Made by a program: the position numbers and the translations under genes. DNA of 64,000 nt from Halichondria panicea (lineage: Eukaryota > Porifera > Demospongiae > Suberitida > Halichondriidae), in assembly GCF_963675165.1 (NCBI RefSeq), contig NC_087377.1, forward strand, positions 2,588,824-2,652,823, read 5' to 3'. Each line of letters opens with the position of its first letter. Position 1 is the stretch's first letter. Below the pieces are notes generated by a model that saw nothing but the letters and a program-made list of their open reading frames with translations, was not told the origin of the DNA and made no database searches. Of the stretch, positions 44,372 to 59,286 are shown in pieces.

Positions 44372-44814
44372 TCATGAGAACCTGACAAGGTGTGTTTGCA
44401 CTATTAATGTGAATCTGATCTATATTTTCATTGCATACAATATTTTGTTGCAGAGCTTATAAGACTCTAGTTGATTGTGCTTCTCATGTTTTCATATAGA
44501 TATACTGGAAGGGGACAAATGAAGATCGCAAGTGAAGAATCATGCAATCAATAATTACAATGACTCTTTGCTGACTGTATACATTATAAAGTATGATCAT
44601 GAGTTACTGACATTTACAAGGTTGAGCTGTGAGATTCAATTTCTAGCTTTCTAGTTTAGTGACCCTTTTCCATTGTTCCTGGTACAGGAGTTGCTAGCTT
44701 GGAACAAGGCCGCTTTAGAAGACGTACGCTTTCCCTGCGGCTTGGAATCGAGGCAGATGGGGTGGGGCCATCTTATTAAAATGGGAGACTGAGAATAAAT
44801 ACTGAGAACTAGAA

Positions 44815-47418
44815 ATGGCTACTGAACAAGACTTAGGGTGAGTGAACATGTAGACTATAATTACTACTCATGGTAGCACCTTGTGATTGCATGGAGGGAG
44901 GCTCATTCCATTAGTAGAGTCAGAATAGGCTATGAATCATAGTACAGTGTTCCACCAGGCTGATCATCATAATTATTATGATCAGAGGTGAAACACTGTA
45001 CAGCAAAATGACAGCTGGATATGTGCATGGTGTCACTTGTATAAACTATATACACATATCAAGTAATTCTGTATGACTGACCCCCCAACCATCTATTTTG
45101 TACAGTAATCAAAACAAGCTAGCTGAGGACTTATACGAGGCTGTAGACAATGATGACGTCACTAAAGTTAGGTCCCTGTTGGGACAGGGGGCAAACCCCA
45201 ACCACCAGCTCTACTGGAGTGACGAGTGGGTGAGTGACGAGTGGGCGGATAAGAGGCCTCCATTACACTGGGCTTGCTGGAGGGGCTACCTTGAGATTGC
45301 GAAGAATCTTGTTACCCATGGAGCTCGTACTGATAAAGGTGGTGGGACGTACAACAAGACTCCACTTCACTATGCGTGCCAGGGAGGTGATAAGGAGATG
45401 GTGCAGTACCTGATCCAAGAGCTCAAATGTAGCACTGGTAAGCAGTCGTGTATTAATCAAATAATGTTTCTCCGTATCTAAATTTAAACAGTATAAACCC
45501 CACTTGGAGTCTGTATCATAGCAACTGGGTGAGGTTTAACTACCATAATCTCCGCATTCCTCATAAACTCCCTTGCCTTGAGGGAACATAATAATTATGT
45601 AGGCCTATAGCGAAAAAATGTTTAGAGATAAATTTGTGTCAAATTTGCTTATATTTTACATAGTAAGCGATGTACGTACGTTAGTACAGTATTACTTATG
45701 CTTTTGCGTATGATATATTTTAAAGTTGAAAAATTTCGTGATTTGGTTGAATTACTGTACCTGACCATTTTGTTTCTCCGTTCACCATAATATTTTCTAT
45801 ATTAGTATCTGTGTGATAGTTGAACTCTGTTTCACAACAGATGTGAGGGATAAATATAACATGACTTCTCTTCACTGGGCTTGTGTGAGAGGAAGTAAAG
45901 ACGTGGTACAGTATCTGGTGGAGGAGAGGAAGATGGATGTTGGTGAGATTTAGTGTGCTCTTGATAGTCTAGCTCTGTATTTGTTCCCATAGCTTCTCCT
46001 ACTGTTTGTATTTGCTTCTGCCCAGTTGATATTAGACACAGATTCTGTGTAACTACCGTATAACGCGAAATTTTCGAGGCACTTATATTTCGTGGATTGG
46101 CCTCTAAAAGCATTTCGTTGCATAATGTTCGCGGAATGACTGCTTACCGGAAGCCACACCTTTAAATCTTTGCACATTATAGCAGATAATTCTAATTAAA
46201 TAACAATTTTCGTAGACTTGTAGGATTGCTAACCGACGAAATTCGCGAAAATTAAGCCCCTCGAAAATGTTGCGCTATACGGTATTTTGTTTGACTCTGT
46301 GTAATGTACAGATGTGAGGGATGATGAGGAACAGTCACCACTGGACAATGCTATGGAGTGTCTTGATGATTGTGAAGGTTGTGTGGATGTTGCCCTCTAC
46401 CTGATGAGCCGTGGCTGTGCATGTGGTGATGAGGACAAAGCCAGGTTACTCTGTGCAGCATGTTCCCTTGGCAAGCTGGGTGTCGTGAAGGAACTGGTTG
46501 AGCAACACAAAGTTGACCCCAACAGTAAGCATTAGTATGTACTTGGTGGAGAAGGCCAACTGTGATATCAGTGAGTACAACACAACCACCATGCAGTGTT
46601 ATACCTTTGTTTCTACACCCACTCTTGCTCAGGTGCAACTGACTATGATGGCATTACTCTTCTTGACATTGCTACAATGGAGGGTCACACTGAAATTGCT
46701 GACTACCTCAAGTCTCTACCACAACAATGTAAGCTCACTAGGATCATGAGTACACAGTGTGGTCCAATACAGCTACTCTCTCTATACAGATGCTGTGACT
46801 GGAGACACTGACTCCAGGAGTGACGAGAATGGACCACCACCAACAAAGAAACGAAAAAGTAACTATTATCTCATGTGCACGTACATCTTAATTCATCTCT
46901 CGTCCCCGTCTCTCACACCCACACCACACCAACACTTACACACACACACATCCTCCCACACACAGACACACACGCCCAGCAAGTGACTCTGAGAGTGTGT
47001 CCTAACTGTAAGGAGAGGTGTCACATCCGCTGCAAGAAATGTCCCGAATGTGAGCACGAGTTCCCTCCTTCCAGTAAGAGCAGGGCCAAACCCGACCAGG
47101 ATATTGTGAAAAACCCTTCAAACCTACTGCAGATACTACAGAAAAAGGTCACTACACAGTACCAAGAGTATATTAGGCATATGCGGAGAGTAACGTGACT
47201 TCCTGTATCTTTCATGGGCTTGGAATTTGCACACTGACCAATCCAAGTGTGGGTGATGTAATCTATCAAGAAAGTAAATTCCAAGTTTGTGACAGATACA
47301 GGAAGTCACGTTACTCTCCGCATACATCTGATGTACAGTATTGTGACAGTACATACTTTAAACTGTATTGTACAGCCTTAAAAAATATTAATTTCATCAC
47401 ATCAAACAACCCCCCCCC

Positions 47419-47465
<47 letters not shown>

Positions 47466-47613
47466 CTATCTATTTGTTTCGACTAATGCCTGTTGCTAAT
47501 TCTAAGAACCAAAATTTGAGGTTAATGTTTGTTGTATGCTTGCTTCAGTTTATTAATAACCACATAGAAGAACCCACATTCCCCAACCCCACTTATCAAC
47601 TACATGTACCCAC

Positions 47614-47700
<87 letters not shown>

Positions 47701-48881
47701 CTATCTTGACTAATGCCTGTTGCTAATTCTGAGAACCAAGATTTGAGGTTAATGTTTGTTGTATGCTTGCTTCAGTTTAACCACATAGAAGAACCCACAT
47801 TCCCCAACCCCACTATCAACTACATGTACCACAAAACCTGACCCAGACAATACAGGGTTGTACTTTATACCTAAGCCCCCCTCAGAAGTTTTCTTTTTTA
47901 AAAGCCAACTTGAAGTATCACAGCAACCAATATCAAGTCCAAGTTAGAAGATAAGTCTTATAACTCATGTTAGCTTGACCTCAACGTTTTACAGCTTTAC
48001 AATAATTATTCAGCATGGCCCCAATGTGAACACATGACACGCCCAGTCGCTCATGCCACACCTAATTTAATTTTCACACATCAAACAACCCCCCCCCCCA
48101 CACACACACACACACACAGGTTGACCAATTGTCTCTGTTAGGATTTGACATTGTCGTACTAGTGCACAGAGATTCAAGCAAATCACATGACACGCCCAGT
48201 CGCTCACGCCACACCTACAGGAAGTTTGTGACCCCCGGACTGGCCGAGAGCTTTGTTGAATCTCCTCTGGTGTACGGCAGTTGGAAAGATTTCTGTAGTT
48301 CTGACAAGACCTCAACTGGACACGCTCAGAAATCCAAGAACCCACGAAAGAAAAAAGGAGTACAAACGAATACTACTACTACCACTCAGGAAGGGGACAG
48401 ATCACATGATACGAGTGGAGTTTCGCATGATCAAGACAATGTATCTCAAGACAGCAATGGTCCCAATACTCAATCACAAGCAGCACCAACCTCTACTGAC
48501 TTGACACCACTCTGGAATACAATATCTTCTCTTCGTCAGCAAATCGATTCCATGCAATCCAGTTTAAATGGCCCGCCCACTCACACGTACCCTCAACACA
48601 TGTACCCCACAGCTACTGGTCTAATGAACACAGGGCAATCGACCTTTGTACCCGGGGGTGGTCCATTCAACACACCACTCCCCAACCATTTCACTGGACC
48701 TTCTTCACACAACTCAATGCTGGGACAGTCATCACGATTTAATCTGAATCCCATGTCCTTCCCAATGTTTCCATTTTCACCTGCTCCAGCAAATTATCGT
48801 TTCCCTTCACCGATTACACCGTTAGAGTCGTCTAGGCAACCAATGAACTCTGACCCAAACACTGACTCAATAGATCCGTGA
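44815..48881 (+). CDS. ankyrin / zinc-ribbon-like gene 3, tandem copy 2
   Basis: Exons 44815-44837, 45106-45437, 45841-45942, 46312-46524, 46633-46728, 46790-46858 and 46966-47198. The probable tail exon is 48120-48881 from a donor at 47148. Coding sequence is the same as gene 3 of copy 1; only the noncoding spacer near 47608 differs (one extra C). Confidence 0.8.
46054..46284. mobile_element. 231-base MITE with TACCGTATA termini, copy 2
   Basis: Same as 13828-14058. Confidence 0.75.
47180..47324. mobile_element. partly deleted fold-back MITE, copy 2
   Basis: Same as 14954-15098. Confidence 0.8.
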
Positions 48882-49246
48882 ACTTTGCAATAGAATTTGA
48901 AGTTATAAAGTCATGTACGTTGTAAAAAATAATTATGCTGTAATTATTTGTTCTGTGCGTACTATACTATAAAATACTTGAATCAATTAAATGACTGTGT
49001 ATCAATTACATAATAAATAGAAAGTGCTCCCATGGCCATGCATGCGCACATGTATAATTTCGAATTCAAAGAAGGGTATACGAATACGTATACATGTAGT
49101 TGTACTATTTCACTGGGATAAAGTTTTATTCGTATACAGGTACAGCAGCAAATTTAAAAGATATAAAAACTTGCACAATAAAGTATTCCGACTAAACAGT
49201 ACACTATAATTATACTACAACTGCATGTCCATTGCTGCGTATAGAT

Positions 49247-52200
49247 TTAGTCAGGTGACATGATAAGTATCCATGTGATACTCTTGGGGTCCATGGTGAC
49301 AGTCACCACCGCGTTGTAGCCTCTATCCAACCCATACACTGCCCCCGGACTCTGTCCCTCAGGCAACACGAGTGCTTTGTCAGACAGGCCAGTGTAGTAC
49401 AGTGGTAGACTGATGTTGCGTGTTATGGCCACTGGAGTGGGGTTGAATATCATGGCTAGACCGCGGTGGTCAAGGTGAGGATTCACGTGCAGCACACAGT
49501 CGTAATCTGTGCATGCGTGCAGGGAGAATGTGTATAGCAATACATCATTTACATCAAACTTTTTTAGCTACGCTATAATAATTATTATGATAAGTTGAAA
49601 AACATGTGACTCTATAGACAGATATAATTATGTACAGCATGTAATTTTCGTTGGTGAAAATGTTCGTATTCATGAACTATAATTAATTTTTATACCCATA
49701 TAAATATTCTGTATTTTTGTAGAGCTGACGTCGAGCCTATTGCATGCGGTAGAATCATTTCGTAGTTTTAGTTTTCAATACGACAATTTCCACCATACGA
49801 AAATACCACGCTAGATATTTATACGGTACATAATTAATCACTTCTGTTCCCTAGCTCCCATGCACACACCTTGCATGTCTGGTCTCCTCACATGGACTAT
49901 GTCACTGATCAGAATGTCACGATAGGTCTTGTAGAAACCCACCCACTTCTTCACCAACTGCATAGTTGCATCAGTGTCATACAACCTGCAAGCATGCAGG
50001 GAGACCATTAAACCAGACGGTGCATGCATTAGATGTAAAAAATTATGTGTGGTTTTTGACGTAAGTGCGTGACTATCGTGGCAACTATCAGGAAAAAACG
50101 CACGTTTGCTACAATAGTCACGCACTCAGCGTGAAAACCATGCACACATCATTTTATATATCCTTACTTTATACACATACCTGGGGCCACGATAACAAGC
50201 TGCAACTCCGTAACCAAGGTATTGAGCCAACGCCCACTCATACTCCACTAGGTGCTCAGACAGTGGCTCAAACTGAGCAGCAGAACCACCTGTTAGTATG
50301 TGGAGGGGGCGGATACATTATAATTATATAGATTATATATAGCTAATGTGGAACGGAATATGGATAACAAAATTGAAAGCAGACATTGAAAGCTTAGAAA
50401 GAGACCTTTTTCAAATAATGTTGTGGCCAGAAATTAAGGATTAATTAATTAAGCGCCTCAAAATTTAAGCGCTATATTTGTATACAGCATGGTATAATCA
50501 TTACCCTAACATACATACATACCTCCGTGATACACGACCAGTGGTACAAACATCCATCCCTGGGTGGGTATGTAATGGTAGGTATCATCATACATCCCCT
50601 GTCTGCTCACACTGAGGTCCTCCCAGCGAGGCAGGCTGTACTGGTTCTCATTATAACTGGAGCAAGAGGGACAAGTATTCAGCATGCATGCATGGTGAGA
50701 GGAGAATGCATGGACAATGCAAACAAACAAATTACTGCATAGACCTAATAAATGATGTACACTGACTATAATAATTATTGCAACGTTCTTATACACACAA
50801 GAAATAGTGATAAAAATGATGTCCATCTCATGCACTCAAAGTTAACTATAATTATAGAGGGGGGGGACAAGTAAATAATAGCCTGGAACTAACACTACAT
50901 CAGGTACACTAACTATACAGTACTGCAACGTTCGTAACACAAAAAGCGAGCGATGATCTGAGCACACCACGTACATACATACATGTACTGATTATTGTAT
51001 AGCTCTATCAAAGAGCTGCTGAATGCATCTTTAGCTTCGAATTCGGACATTTCTAACACAAGTTATGGATATTAAACTAAAAATTGGGCCCAAAATAAAT
51101 CGCCGATCAAAACGTATGCTATATATATACTATTGAATTGCAATGCATCTCCTCCCCATACAAACAACACATGCAGACATTAATTATATCTCACCCCATT
51201 CCAGACTTGCTTCCTCCCCAATAGAAATAGTTGTCAGGTTGGTTGATAAACACGTTCTTTGCTCGTAGCTCAGAATAGAGCTGTGCTTGTAGTCGTGTCT
51301 GCCAGTACACGGAGTCACTGGCAGAGGTGTGGTGGGTGTGGTTAGTTGAGCCGCACATTGCACCTCCATATGGTCCATCTGTCTCAAGCATAGAGAGACC
51401 AGTTTGGTTGATGAAAGTGAAGATGATGTCATTAATCTTGTCATACCTATACAATGAACAAATACACTAGCTATAATTATTATGACTGTATTTAGAGAGC
51501 ACACGCACATTAATTTTGCCCTCAAAACCAAAGCAATCTATGTTGTGGCACTATCAACTAAGTGCAACTTGATTAGCTCCGAAAAAAAGCCCATTTCAGA
51601 AAAATTCCCTATAATAGAAAATGGAACACACTGTAACAAAAGCAATGATGTATTGTTTATTATAACGTAGTAACAACAGCTGATATAGTTTCACTCACCA
51701 TCCAGAAGCGAAGCAAGCATCCTGTGTTAGTTGTCCTGATTGTGGGTTGACTACGTCCCACTGGTCCCCCACGTTCCCCCCATATCCCCCGTGACCCCGA
51801 TCAAGGTCTATCAGATCATACCTGTGTGTGTGTTGTGTGTGTGTATGGTGCATGTGACAGTGTGCATAATTAAAAAAATAAAAAATAATGGTCCCAAGAT
51901 ACTGTAAAGTTGTCTAATACGCACATGTGATACTGATAGGGTGAAAGAAAACTGAGAGTGAAAGGAAGGGGAAGAAAGATGATATAGTGCATGTGGAAGA
52001 AAGGGGGAGAGAGTGGGAAACAATGAAAGAAAGAGAGCGGAGGGATAGTGGGAAACAAAGAAAGAAAGAGAGCGGAGGGATAGTGGGAAACAAAGAAAGA
52101 AAGAGAGTGGAGGGATAGTGGGAAACAAAGAAAGAAAGAGAGTGGAGGGATAGTGGGAAACAAAGAAAGAAAGAGAGTGGAGGGATAGTGGGAAACAAAG

Positions 52201-54345
52201 AAAGAAAGAGAGTGGAGGGATAGTGGGAAGAGAGGGCAGGGCGCTCCAGCTAATCAACATACAAAAGTACATACACTTACCCTCCAACTTCAATTCCTTG
52301 TGACTTTGCATACTGAATATCTGCAGTGATAGCGTCGATATTAGTCTTGTCCATATCCTCCAGTTTGAAACCAGAACCAAAACTGTAAATATACATCTCA
52401 AAACCAACTGCAACCATTTGATCAATAGACTTCTTAAAACCGGTTTTACTGGAATCTGTTCCGTGGAAAAATATTGGATTTTCTTGTGTTTGTGGTGCCA
52501 ACAATCTCGTCATTTTGTGCCGACTCAGCGCAATCCTCTCGCGATCATAAGAATCCGTAACAAGTTCCAAAACTTTATAAGTATCAAATTGTGATAGCAG
52601 TGCTGAATTTATTTTTGAGGATTTCGAAGTGGTTGCAATTTCTACACCTGGTCCGAATGTGTAGGTACAATTGAGAACAGGTTCATCTGCCCCAGGGCTA
52701 ACGCTACTGCCAGCTGCATCCATACCCCACTGCACTAGGCCACCGTGAGGCACGTTTGCTTCAACATAGAGCCATGATTCTGTTAGGGCTGATGTGTCGT
52801 GCTCCCAAGGCTGGGCCTGGGGCGATAAACTCAATGGAACGTACGGTTTTTGAGTACCGATGTATTCGATAACAGTCCGGTCCACTGTAACCGAAGTACT
52901 TGCTGCATTTTGAACTGTTAGCCATTTTGCTAAAATAGGTACACCCACATACATCTCGTAGTTCACTGTAACAATTATATTTGCATGAGAAGGTTTCTTC
53001 ACATCTGCAGGAGGTTTGAAATTAAGCGATAGAGTCATTCCTTTAGGAGGCCAGCTAGCATCTGTTGGGGAATGCCTCAGTCCAGGTTCCCAATGAAATG
53101 GTGCAACTGGAGGGGTCTTGGTGTAGCCAGTGTACACAAAAGAGGACTGCAGTACAGTCAGTGTAGAGGTGTTCATGTAAGCGTGAGGTAGGGGGGAGAA
53201 TAGACCTCCTATTGGGTAATCAATACCGTCTAGCGTTACGTAGCCCTCGGGAAAGATTGTGCGTAGTATGGGCTGTTGTTTTGTTTCACTGCGATAGTCG
53301 ATTGTCCCGAAGGCAGGGGAGGTTGTAAAGATGCGAGAGATGAGTGTGTTACTGAGTGTGAGTTGATCTCCAGTCACAGTTAGTGTGACCTAATGATAGA
53401 TAGAGAGAGTGGATCAACCGATGTATATATGCCTGGTACAGGTTATAGTTATACCTGAAAGCAACCAATGCATATATATGCAGGCGTATACACGCCTGCA
53501 TATAGCCGTAGATATAATAGCCTGTACTAGCTGTAGAGTTATACCTGCATGCATGCATGCATGAAAGCAGGTGCAGTTCCTGATGATCGAGTGTAATGCA
53601 ATAGCTGATATAAGGGCATGCACCATATATTGTAACAGCTTTGAATTGGATCTTCCCAACACAATAATTATGGCCCGGTATCCATTGTACTTATATTATA
53701 GTATTGTCCATGTACTCCTTCGAGCTGGCAGACATAATGTTCTTTGTTAACTCATTTAAAAACAAAACTAATCGCTTCTGCATTACTGATTTCGTCTCAA
53801 TATCCTGTTCTAACACAAGGTCATCTGACAAGCTCACCCTCCGACACACCAGATCAAGCCACAATCAACACCGTCATTTCTATTTTAACCGTCTGCCCAG
53901 ACTGTGGAACTGCCTACCGGCCATTGACATGTCTCTATCATCCCGATGCATAAAGACACTGATCAAGCGATTTCTATGGTCCCACTTTGTAACTCATTTC
54001 GACCCCTACAACATAATATGTTCCTTTTATTTTCTCTGTCCCTGCAGTAGATGCTCCACAATGCATATGATTAGTGTTCATTTGTGAATCACTTGTTCTC
54101 TATAATCTATCTCACACGGCAATCTGACTAGTTTCAGATTAGCCTTCAGCTGTACACTCACTATATTGTCCTGTTTTTTTGTAATCACCTGTATGTATGC
54201 TGAGAAACCATAATTATTATTATTATTATATTGTATCTACCTCATCTTTAATGCTGTTGATGAGCCAGTCCCTTGTGTCAGTGGAGTGGGTCTTTACCAC
54301 CATGCAAAGCAGCGCACATGCAAGGAGTAACTGTACAGCCTCCAT
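49247..54345 (-). CDS. secreted glycoside-hydrolase-like protein, tandem copy 2
   Basis: Exons in transcription order are 54241-54345, 52281-53389, 51699-51821, 51195-51446, 50523-50656, 50181-50289, 49870-49985 and 49247-49506. It has the same 735-residue product, signal peptide and splice sites as the copy 1 gene, so both tandem copies appear functional. Confidence 0.8.
52009..52228. repeat. 35-base minisatellite, copy 2
   Basis: Same unit number as 19782-20001. Confidence 0.95.
53704..54087 (+). pseudogene. LINE reverse-transcriptase fragment, copy 2
   Basis: Same as 21477-21860, antisense in hydrolase intron 1. Confidence 0.75.
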
Positions 54346-54992
54346 AGAGCAAGCTTTGTTTATCTAACAGTTTTTTGCAGAAAAAAGGGGGAGGGGCTGG
54401 TGCATTGGGAAGATCTGCCCCACTTAGCCTCGATTCCAAGCCGCTCTAAATTGAGAAAGACGGGCTGGGATCGAGGCTATGCAAAAATTTAATGTGGTTT
54501 TGCTAGCAGTTGCAATCAAACTGAACAGGCCGGCTGCATAATTATGCAGGCTTGCAGACAAGCTGCAGTATTATATAACATTTGGTTTATAAATCTAGGA
54601 AACCACATTAATTTACTCATGGACCCTTGTTTTTCATTGAGACATTGAGCTGACATATTTAATTAATAAACAGTTGTAATGCAATTAACAAGGTTGAGAA
54701 AGTAAGAGAAAAAGCTACAAAAAAAAAAAAAGAAAGTGAGTTGAGGTGGAATGTTGTCAGAGTAAAATAAAAATACACAGCAAATTGTACATAATTCTTG
54801 CATGCAATTGAACTTTCCTTCATCGCTGCAGTAAAATGTACGAAAAATATATTATGGCAGTTTTATTGTTACCTGATCTGTTGAATAATTAGTGTGTGAC
54901 GCTTTCCAAGCTACCCAGGAGGTACGCCACAGAGCTCGTTCATATTATAGTGATTCGGCCCATATAGGACCCCCTATACACTCTCACATCCC

Positions 54993-55160
54993 AGGGAGCA
55001 TGCAGGGGGTGCACGGACCCCCCGCAGCCAGATCCACACAGAAAGAGAGCAGGAGGCGCACGACCCCCCGCAGCCAGACCCACACAGAAAGAGAGCAGGG
55101 GGTGCACGACCCCCCGCATCCAGATCCACACAGAAAGAGAGCAGGGGGCGCACGACGATT
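54993..55160. repeat. GC-rich 46-base minisatellite, copy 2
   Basis: Same as 22765-22932. Confidence 0.9.
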
Positions 55161-55342
55161 TGAAAAGAATAATAGGCTGTTTACGTGATCATATTAAAAA
55201 GAATAGCATAATAGGAGCTAGGTAATATCTCGAGCATAATCTACCAACCTCTACGTACTTGTAAGGTATATACGTACGTACAGCGTTTACTTCCCATATT
55301 GAACTGCTCTAATCCTATTTAAAATAAAACGCTCTACGAACC

Positions 55343-55725
55343 TCCCTAGCCCTAGCCTAGCCTAGACTGGAAACCACTCCCTTCGCTCTGGGCTCTGGGG
55401 ACTGGCAAGTTGCCGTATTGAGAGTTGTCCCGTTGGAATGCAATTAGAACAAACCACAAAAATGAGTAATGCGTGGGTGATATTATTTCATCCTCGATAA
55501 CAGACCGCCAGTGATGTACTTATACTCGAGGCCGATCATATTTTTGTCAGTAATACAGTCATGTAGTTAGCGTGTGGGCGGTGGCACGTGAGTATTTGTG
55601 ACGTTTACATTCTTGTGGCTGCGTGACATTCTTCACGCACTGGGACAACTCTCAACACGGCAGCTTGCCAGTCCCTTTCTCCCGAGAGAAGGGGACTGGT
55701 TTCCAGTCTAAGCCTAGCCCTGAGG
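55343..55725. mobile_element. 380-base TIR element, copy 2
   Basis: Same as 23115-23497. Confidence 0.8.
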
Positions 55726-56099
55726 CTCAGGCATATAAGATACAGTAACCCACCAGCGCAGCCAGAGAGAGAGAGAGAGAGAGAGACAGGTCCACCAGCG
55801 AGAGAGTCGAGTGTGAGCAGCGCAGTTGAGCAGCGCAGTTGAGCAGTCCAAGTGCAAGTGTAGAAATGCTCGAATAATTGCCCAACTGACTCTTTTATTA
55901 TCTCCACAACAGGCGAAGGCAGGTTTTTTGTTTTGCAGCACCAATCAGATTGCAGAATGCTTACGTAATAGCTATCGGTTCGCTTCCCAACTCCTCCCCT
56001 TCTCTGAGCTCTGCGGTTAGAGGCGGCCAGGATTCGGAATTCCAAGATGATAATAATCTCTGAAAGGGGCAAGGCTACGGTGGCCCTGAGCGCTGCACT

Positions 56100-56637
56100 C
56101 TAGTTGGTAGTTCATACTTGATAGTTCAAATGCGTAGTTGGTAGTTAGCAGTTGCTACTTGATAGTTCAAATGCGTAGTTGGTAGTTCGCAGTTGCTACT
56201 AACTTGATAGTTCAAACACGTAGTTGGCAGTTGGCAGTTGGTAGTTCGCAGTTGGGAGTTGGTAGTTGCATGGTAGTTGGCAGTTGGTAGTTGGGAGTTG
56301 GTAGTTGGCTATGGTGGCCCTGAGCGCTACTCTAGTTGGTAGTTCATACTTGATAGTTCAAACGCGTAGTTGCTACTTGATAGTTCAAATACGTAGTTGG
56401 TAGTTCGCAGTTGCTACTTGATAGTTCAGTTGGCAGTTGGCAGTTGGTAGTTGGCAGTTGGCAGTTGGTAGTTGGCAGTTGGGAGTTGGCAGTTGGCAGT
56501 TGGGAGTTGGTAGTTGGGAGTTGGTAGTTGGTAGTTGGTAGTTGGCAGTTGGTAGTTGGCAGTTGGGAGTTGGTAGTTGGGAGTTGGTAGTTGGTAGTTG
56601 GCAGTTGGGAGTTGGTAGTTGGCAGTTCGTAACCTTT
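56100..56637. repeat. heptamer satellite array 1, copy 2
   Basis: Same as 23870-24407, with one substitution just before it at 56095. The heptamer units themselves show no length change that I could see. Confidence 0.95.
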
Positions 56638-56909
56638 AAACTTTGCAACAATAATTAGCCTGCTTTTAAATTATGATAGGCACAGATATCTAGCTGGCCT
56701 AAGACAGCAATATTAGAATCTTATATGTACACATCTAGGTAGGGAGATCATTTCAAGTCTAATCCTCATGTACCTATATTCCCAGATCCCAGCAGGGAGG
56801 GGGGAATTATAGAAACAGGTTTTGCATGGCACTTTTAGATTCTATTGAGGCTATTTAAAGTTATGGTTAAAAGATTAGAGGCAGTGCAAAGATATATCTA
56901 TATACAACC

Positions 56910-58055
56910 ATAGATACACGAAAGAAAGGGATAGGCAACGCCCCACGTGATGCTAGGTAAATGCAGTGTGTGACGTCACACCCTCTGGTTGGAGGCGAGT
57001 TGCGCTCAAGAAAGTACACAATGATCCCTATATCTGCTTATTTTTCTCGTAGGGGGCCTAAAAGAGAAATTCAAAACAATCAGGCATCATGCACACATAG
57101 ACCCAGCACTACTGATAGCTACAGTTGCTATGTTAGTGCCGAGTTTTCTTTTATTCAGCTTGATTTGTGTGAAAAAACACCGATTTGTCAGTTTATGTAC
57201 CTATATCTCCAATATGAAATAATTTTATAACATGTACGTTTCACAGAATTAAAGTGTGTTTATAACTGCATGGAACAAAGCATATTTTCCAGCTCTCAAT
57301 GCAGTGAAGTAGTAGCAGCACCATGAAACGCTTGTCCGAAGTCCAGAAAGTTTGCGTACCTCTCCTGCTCTTACTGTACATGGTAATGTAGTTTGAAGTA
57401 CTCTAAGACACAGTTTAGGTATTAGAAAGTGGAACACAAGTATCTTTATCTGTATTGTGTGATCGAAGAGATGGCATTTGAAGGACTTGGGAACATACCT
57501 GTTATGGTTTGTAGAGTGTACTGACACCCCCCTTTGGAGCTCACTTTCTCATCACTTTGCATATAGTAGCTCTAAAAGATTAATAGCCTATGTCTAAGTG
57601 TATCTGGTGTCTCCTCAAGAGCACAGTTTGCTATAATACTATAAGGCCACTCCAAGTGATACTCTGGTTTCTGGTCCACCGCCCGCATCAGATTTTATTC
57701 TTGGATTTCTATCTCATTATTGGATTTCTATCCCATTATTTCTACTACGCATGCGCAAAAAAAAAAGTCCATGCGGTACAAAATAGTGTGATAATGATAT
57801 TCATTTGCAAAATAATGAGTTCATAAGGTGAAATTGATAATGACATAATGAGAAAAGCCGCCCGCCTGCATGCATTAGAAAAACTTTAGGACCAGAAACC
57901 AGAGTGTCACTTGGAGTGGCCTAAACTATTAATATCTTTACTGACATTTTGAGTGCACACACCCCTTTTTGCTCATTACACGCCCCTTTTTAGCAACTCG
58001 CCTCATCCAACAGAAGTGCTGGGTGTTGCCTATCCCTTTCTTTGTATCTATGATA
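56910..58055. mobile_element. 1.15 kb TIR transposon, copy 2
   Basis: Same as 24680-25825 with a G to A change at 56973. The nested MITE is at 57644-57922. Confidence 0.8.
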
Positions 58056-58070
58056 CAACATTTGCTAACT

Positions 58071-58560
58071 GCAAAGTTTAAAGGTCACGAACTCCCAACT
58101 GCCAACTCCCAACTGCGAACTACCAACTACCAACTGCCAACTGCGAACTACCAACTACCAACTGCCAACTGCGAACTACCAACTACCAACTGCCAACTGC
58201 GAACTGCGAACTCCCAACTGCCAACTGCCAACTATCAACTGGAGTAGCACTCAGGGCCACCGTAGTTGGCAGTTGGCAGTTGGTAGTTGGCAGTTGGGAG
58301 TTGGTAGTTGGCAGTTCGTAACCTTTAAACTTTGCAACAATAATTAGCCTGCTTTTAAATTATGATACTGACACCAATAGATATCTAGCTGGCCTAAGAC
58401 GGCAATATTAATCTTATATGTACACATCTAGGTAGGGAGATCATTTCAAGTCTAATCCTCATGTACCTATATTCCCAGATCCAGCAGCAGGGAGGGGGGA
58501 ATTATAGAAACAGGTTTTGCATGGCACTTTTAGATTCTATATATTGAGGCTATTTAAGAA
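58071..58560. repeat. heptamer fold-back and flanking direct repeat, copy 2
   Basis: Same as 25841-26330. Confidence 0.9.
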
Positions 58561-58738
58561 CACACATACCCAAGATTAAGTGTTTTAATCTGCGTGCCAA
58601 GTAGCCTCGATTCAAGGCCGATTAAAATACGGATTGCAGGGGTGATAGTGCGCATGCACTTCAAATTACCCAGTATGGGTAATCGTACCACGAACGTAAA
58701 ACCTTAGTAAATTATCCAGAAATTAGTCCGTTTACTAA

Positions 58739-59243
58739 GAATATGTTCCGTTGTGGAGACCTAAATTAATAAAGGATATCAAGTCACTAGAAAAAGTGCA
58801 ACGCAGAGCCACAAAATATATCCTTAATGATTATGTATCAGACTACGCAAGACTCTGCAAATTAAAGTTATTGCCCCTCATGAGATGGTTTGAACTGCAA
58901 GATATCATGTTTATTGTGAAATGTATGCAGCAGCAGTCGGACGATATAAGAGAACTAGTATCTTTCACTTCATCCAAAACCAGGGCAGGCTGCTCAGGCC
59001 ATTCCCTTCAAATTAAATTTGCTAGAAATAACTATTCAAGACACTTCTACTTCATTACTTCATTAGAATTGCAAAAGTATGGAATAAATTGCCGTCGAAT
59101 TTAATAAATCTAGATTCATCTCTATAGGAACAATCAAGAAAAAGACTTCGGACTTTTTAGTGTCAGATTTTCTAGAAAACTTTGACACAAATAACTTATG
59201 TTCATTTCATATGGTTTGCCCATGCTCTAAATGTCATATATAG
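58739..59243 (+). pseudogene. LINE reverse-transcriptase fragment (frameshifted), copy 2
   Basis: Same frameshift as 26509-27013. Confidence 0.8.
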
Positions 59244-59286
59244 GATCCTCTGTTAACTATACTTATCACTCTATAGATTATATAAT

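Larger units (their letters stand above)
42488..51757. repeat. segmental duplication, segment b (copy 2)
   Basis: Second tandem copy of segment b, shifted by 32226 to 32227; gene content is identical. Confidence 0.9.
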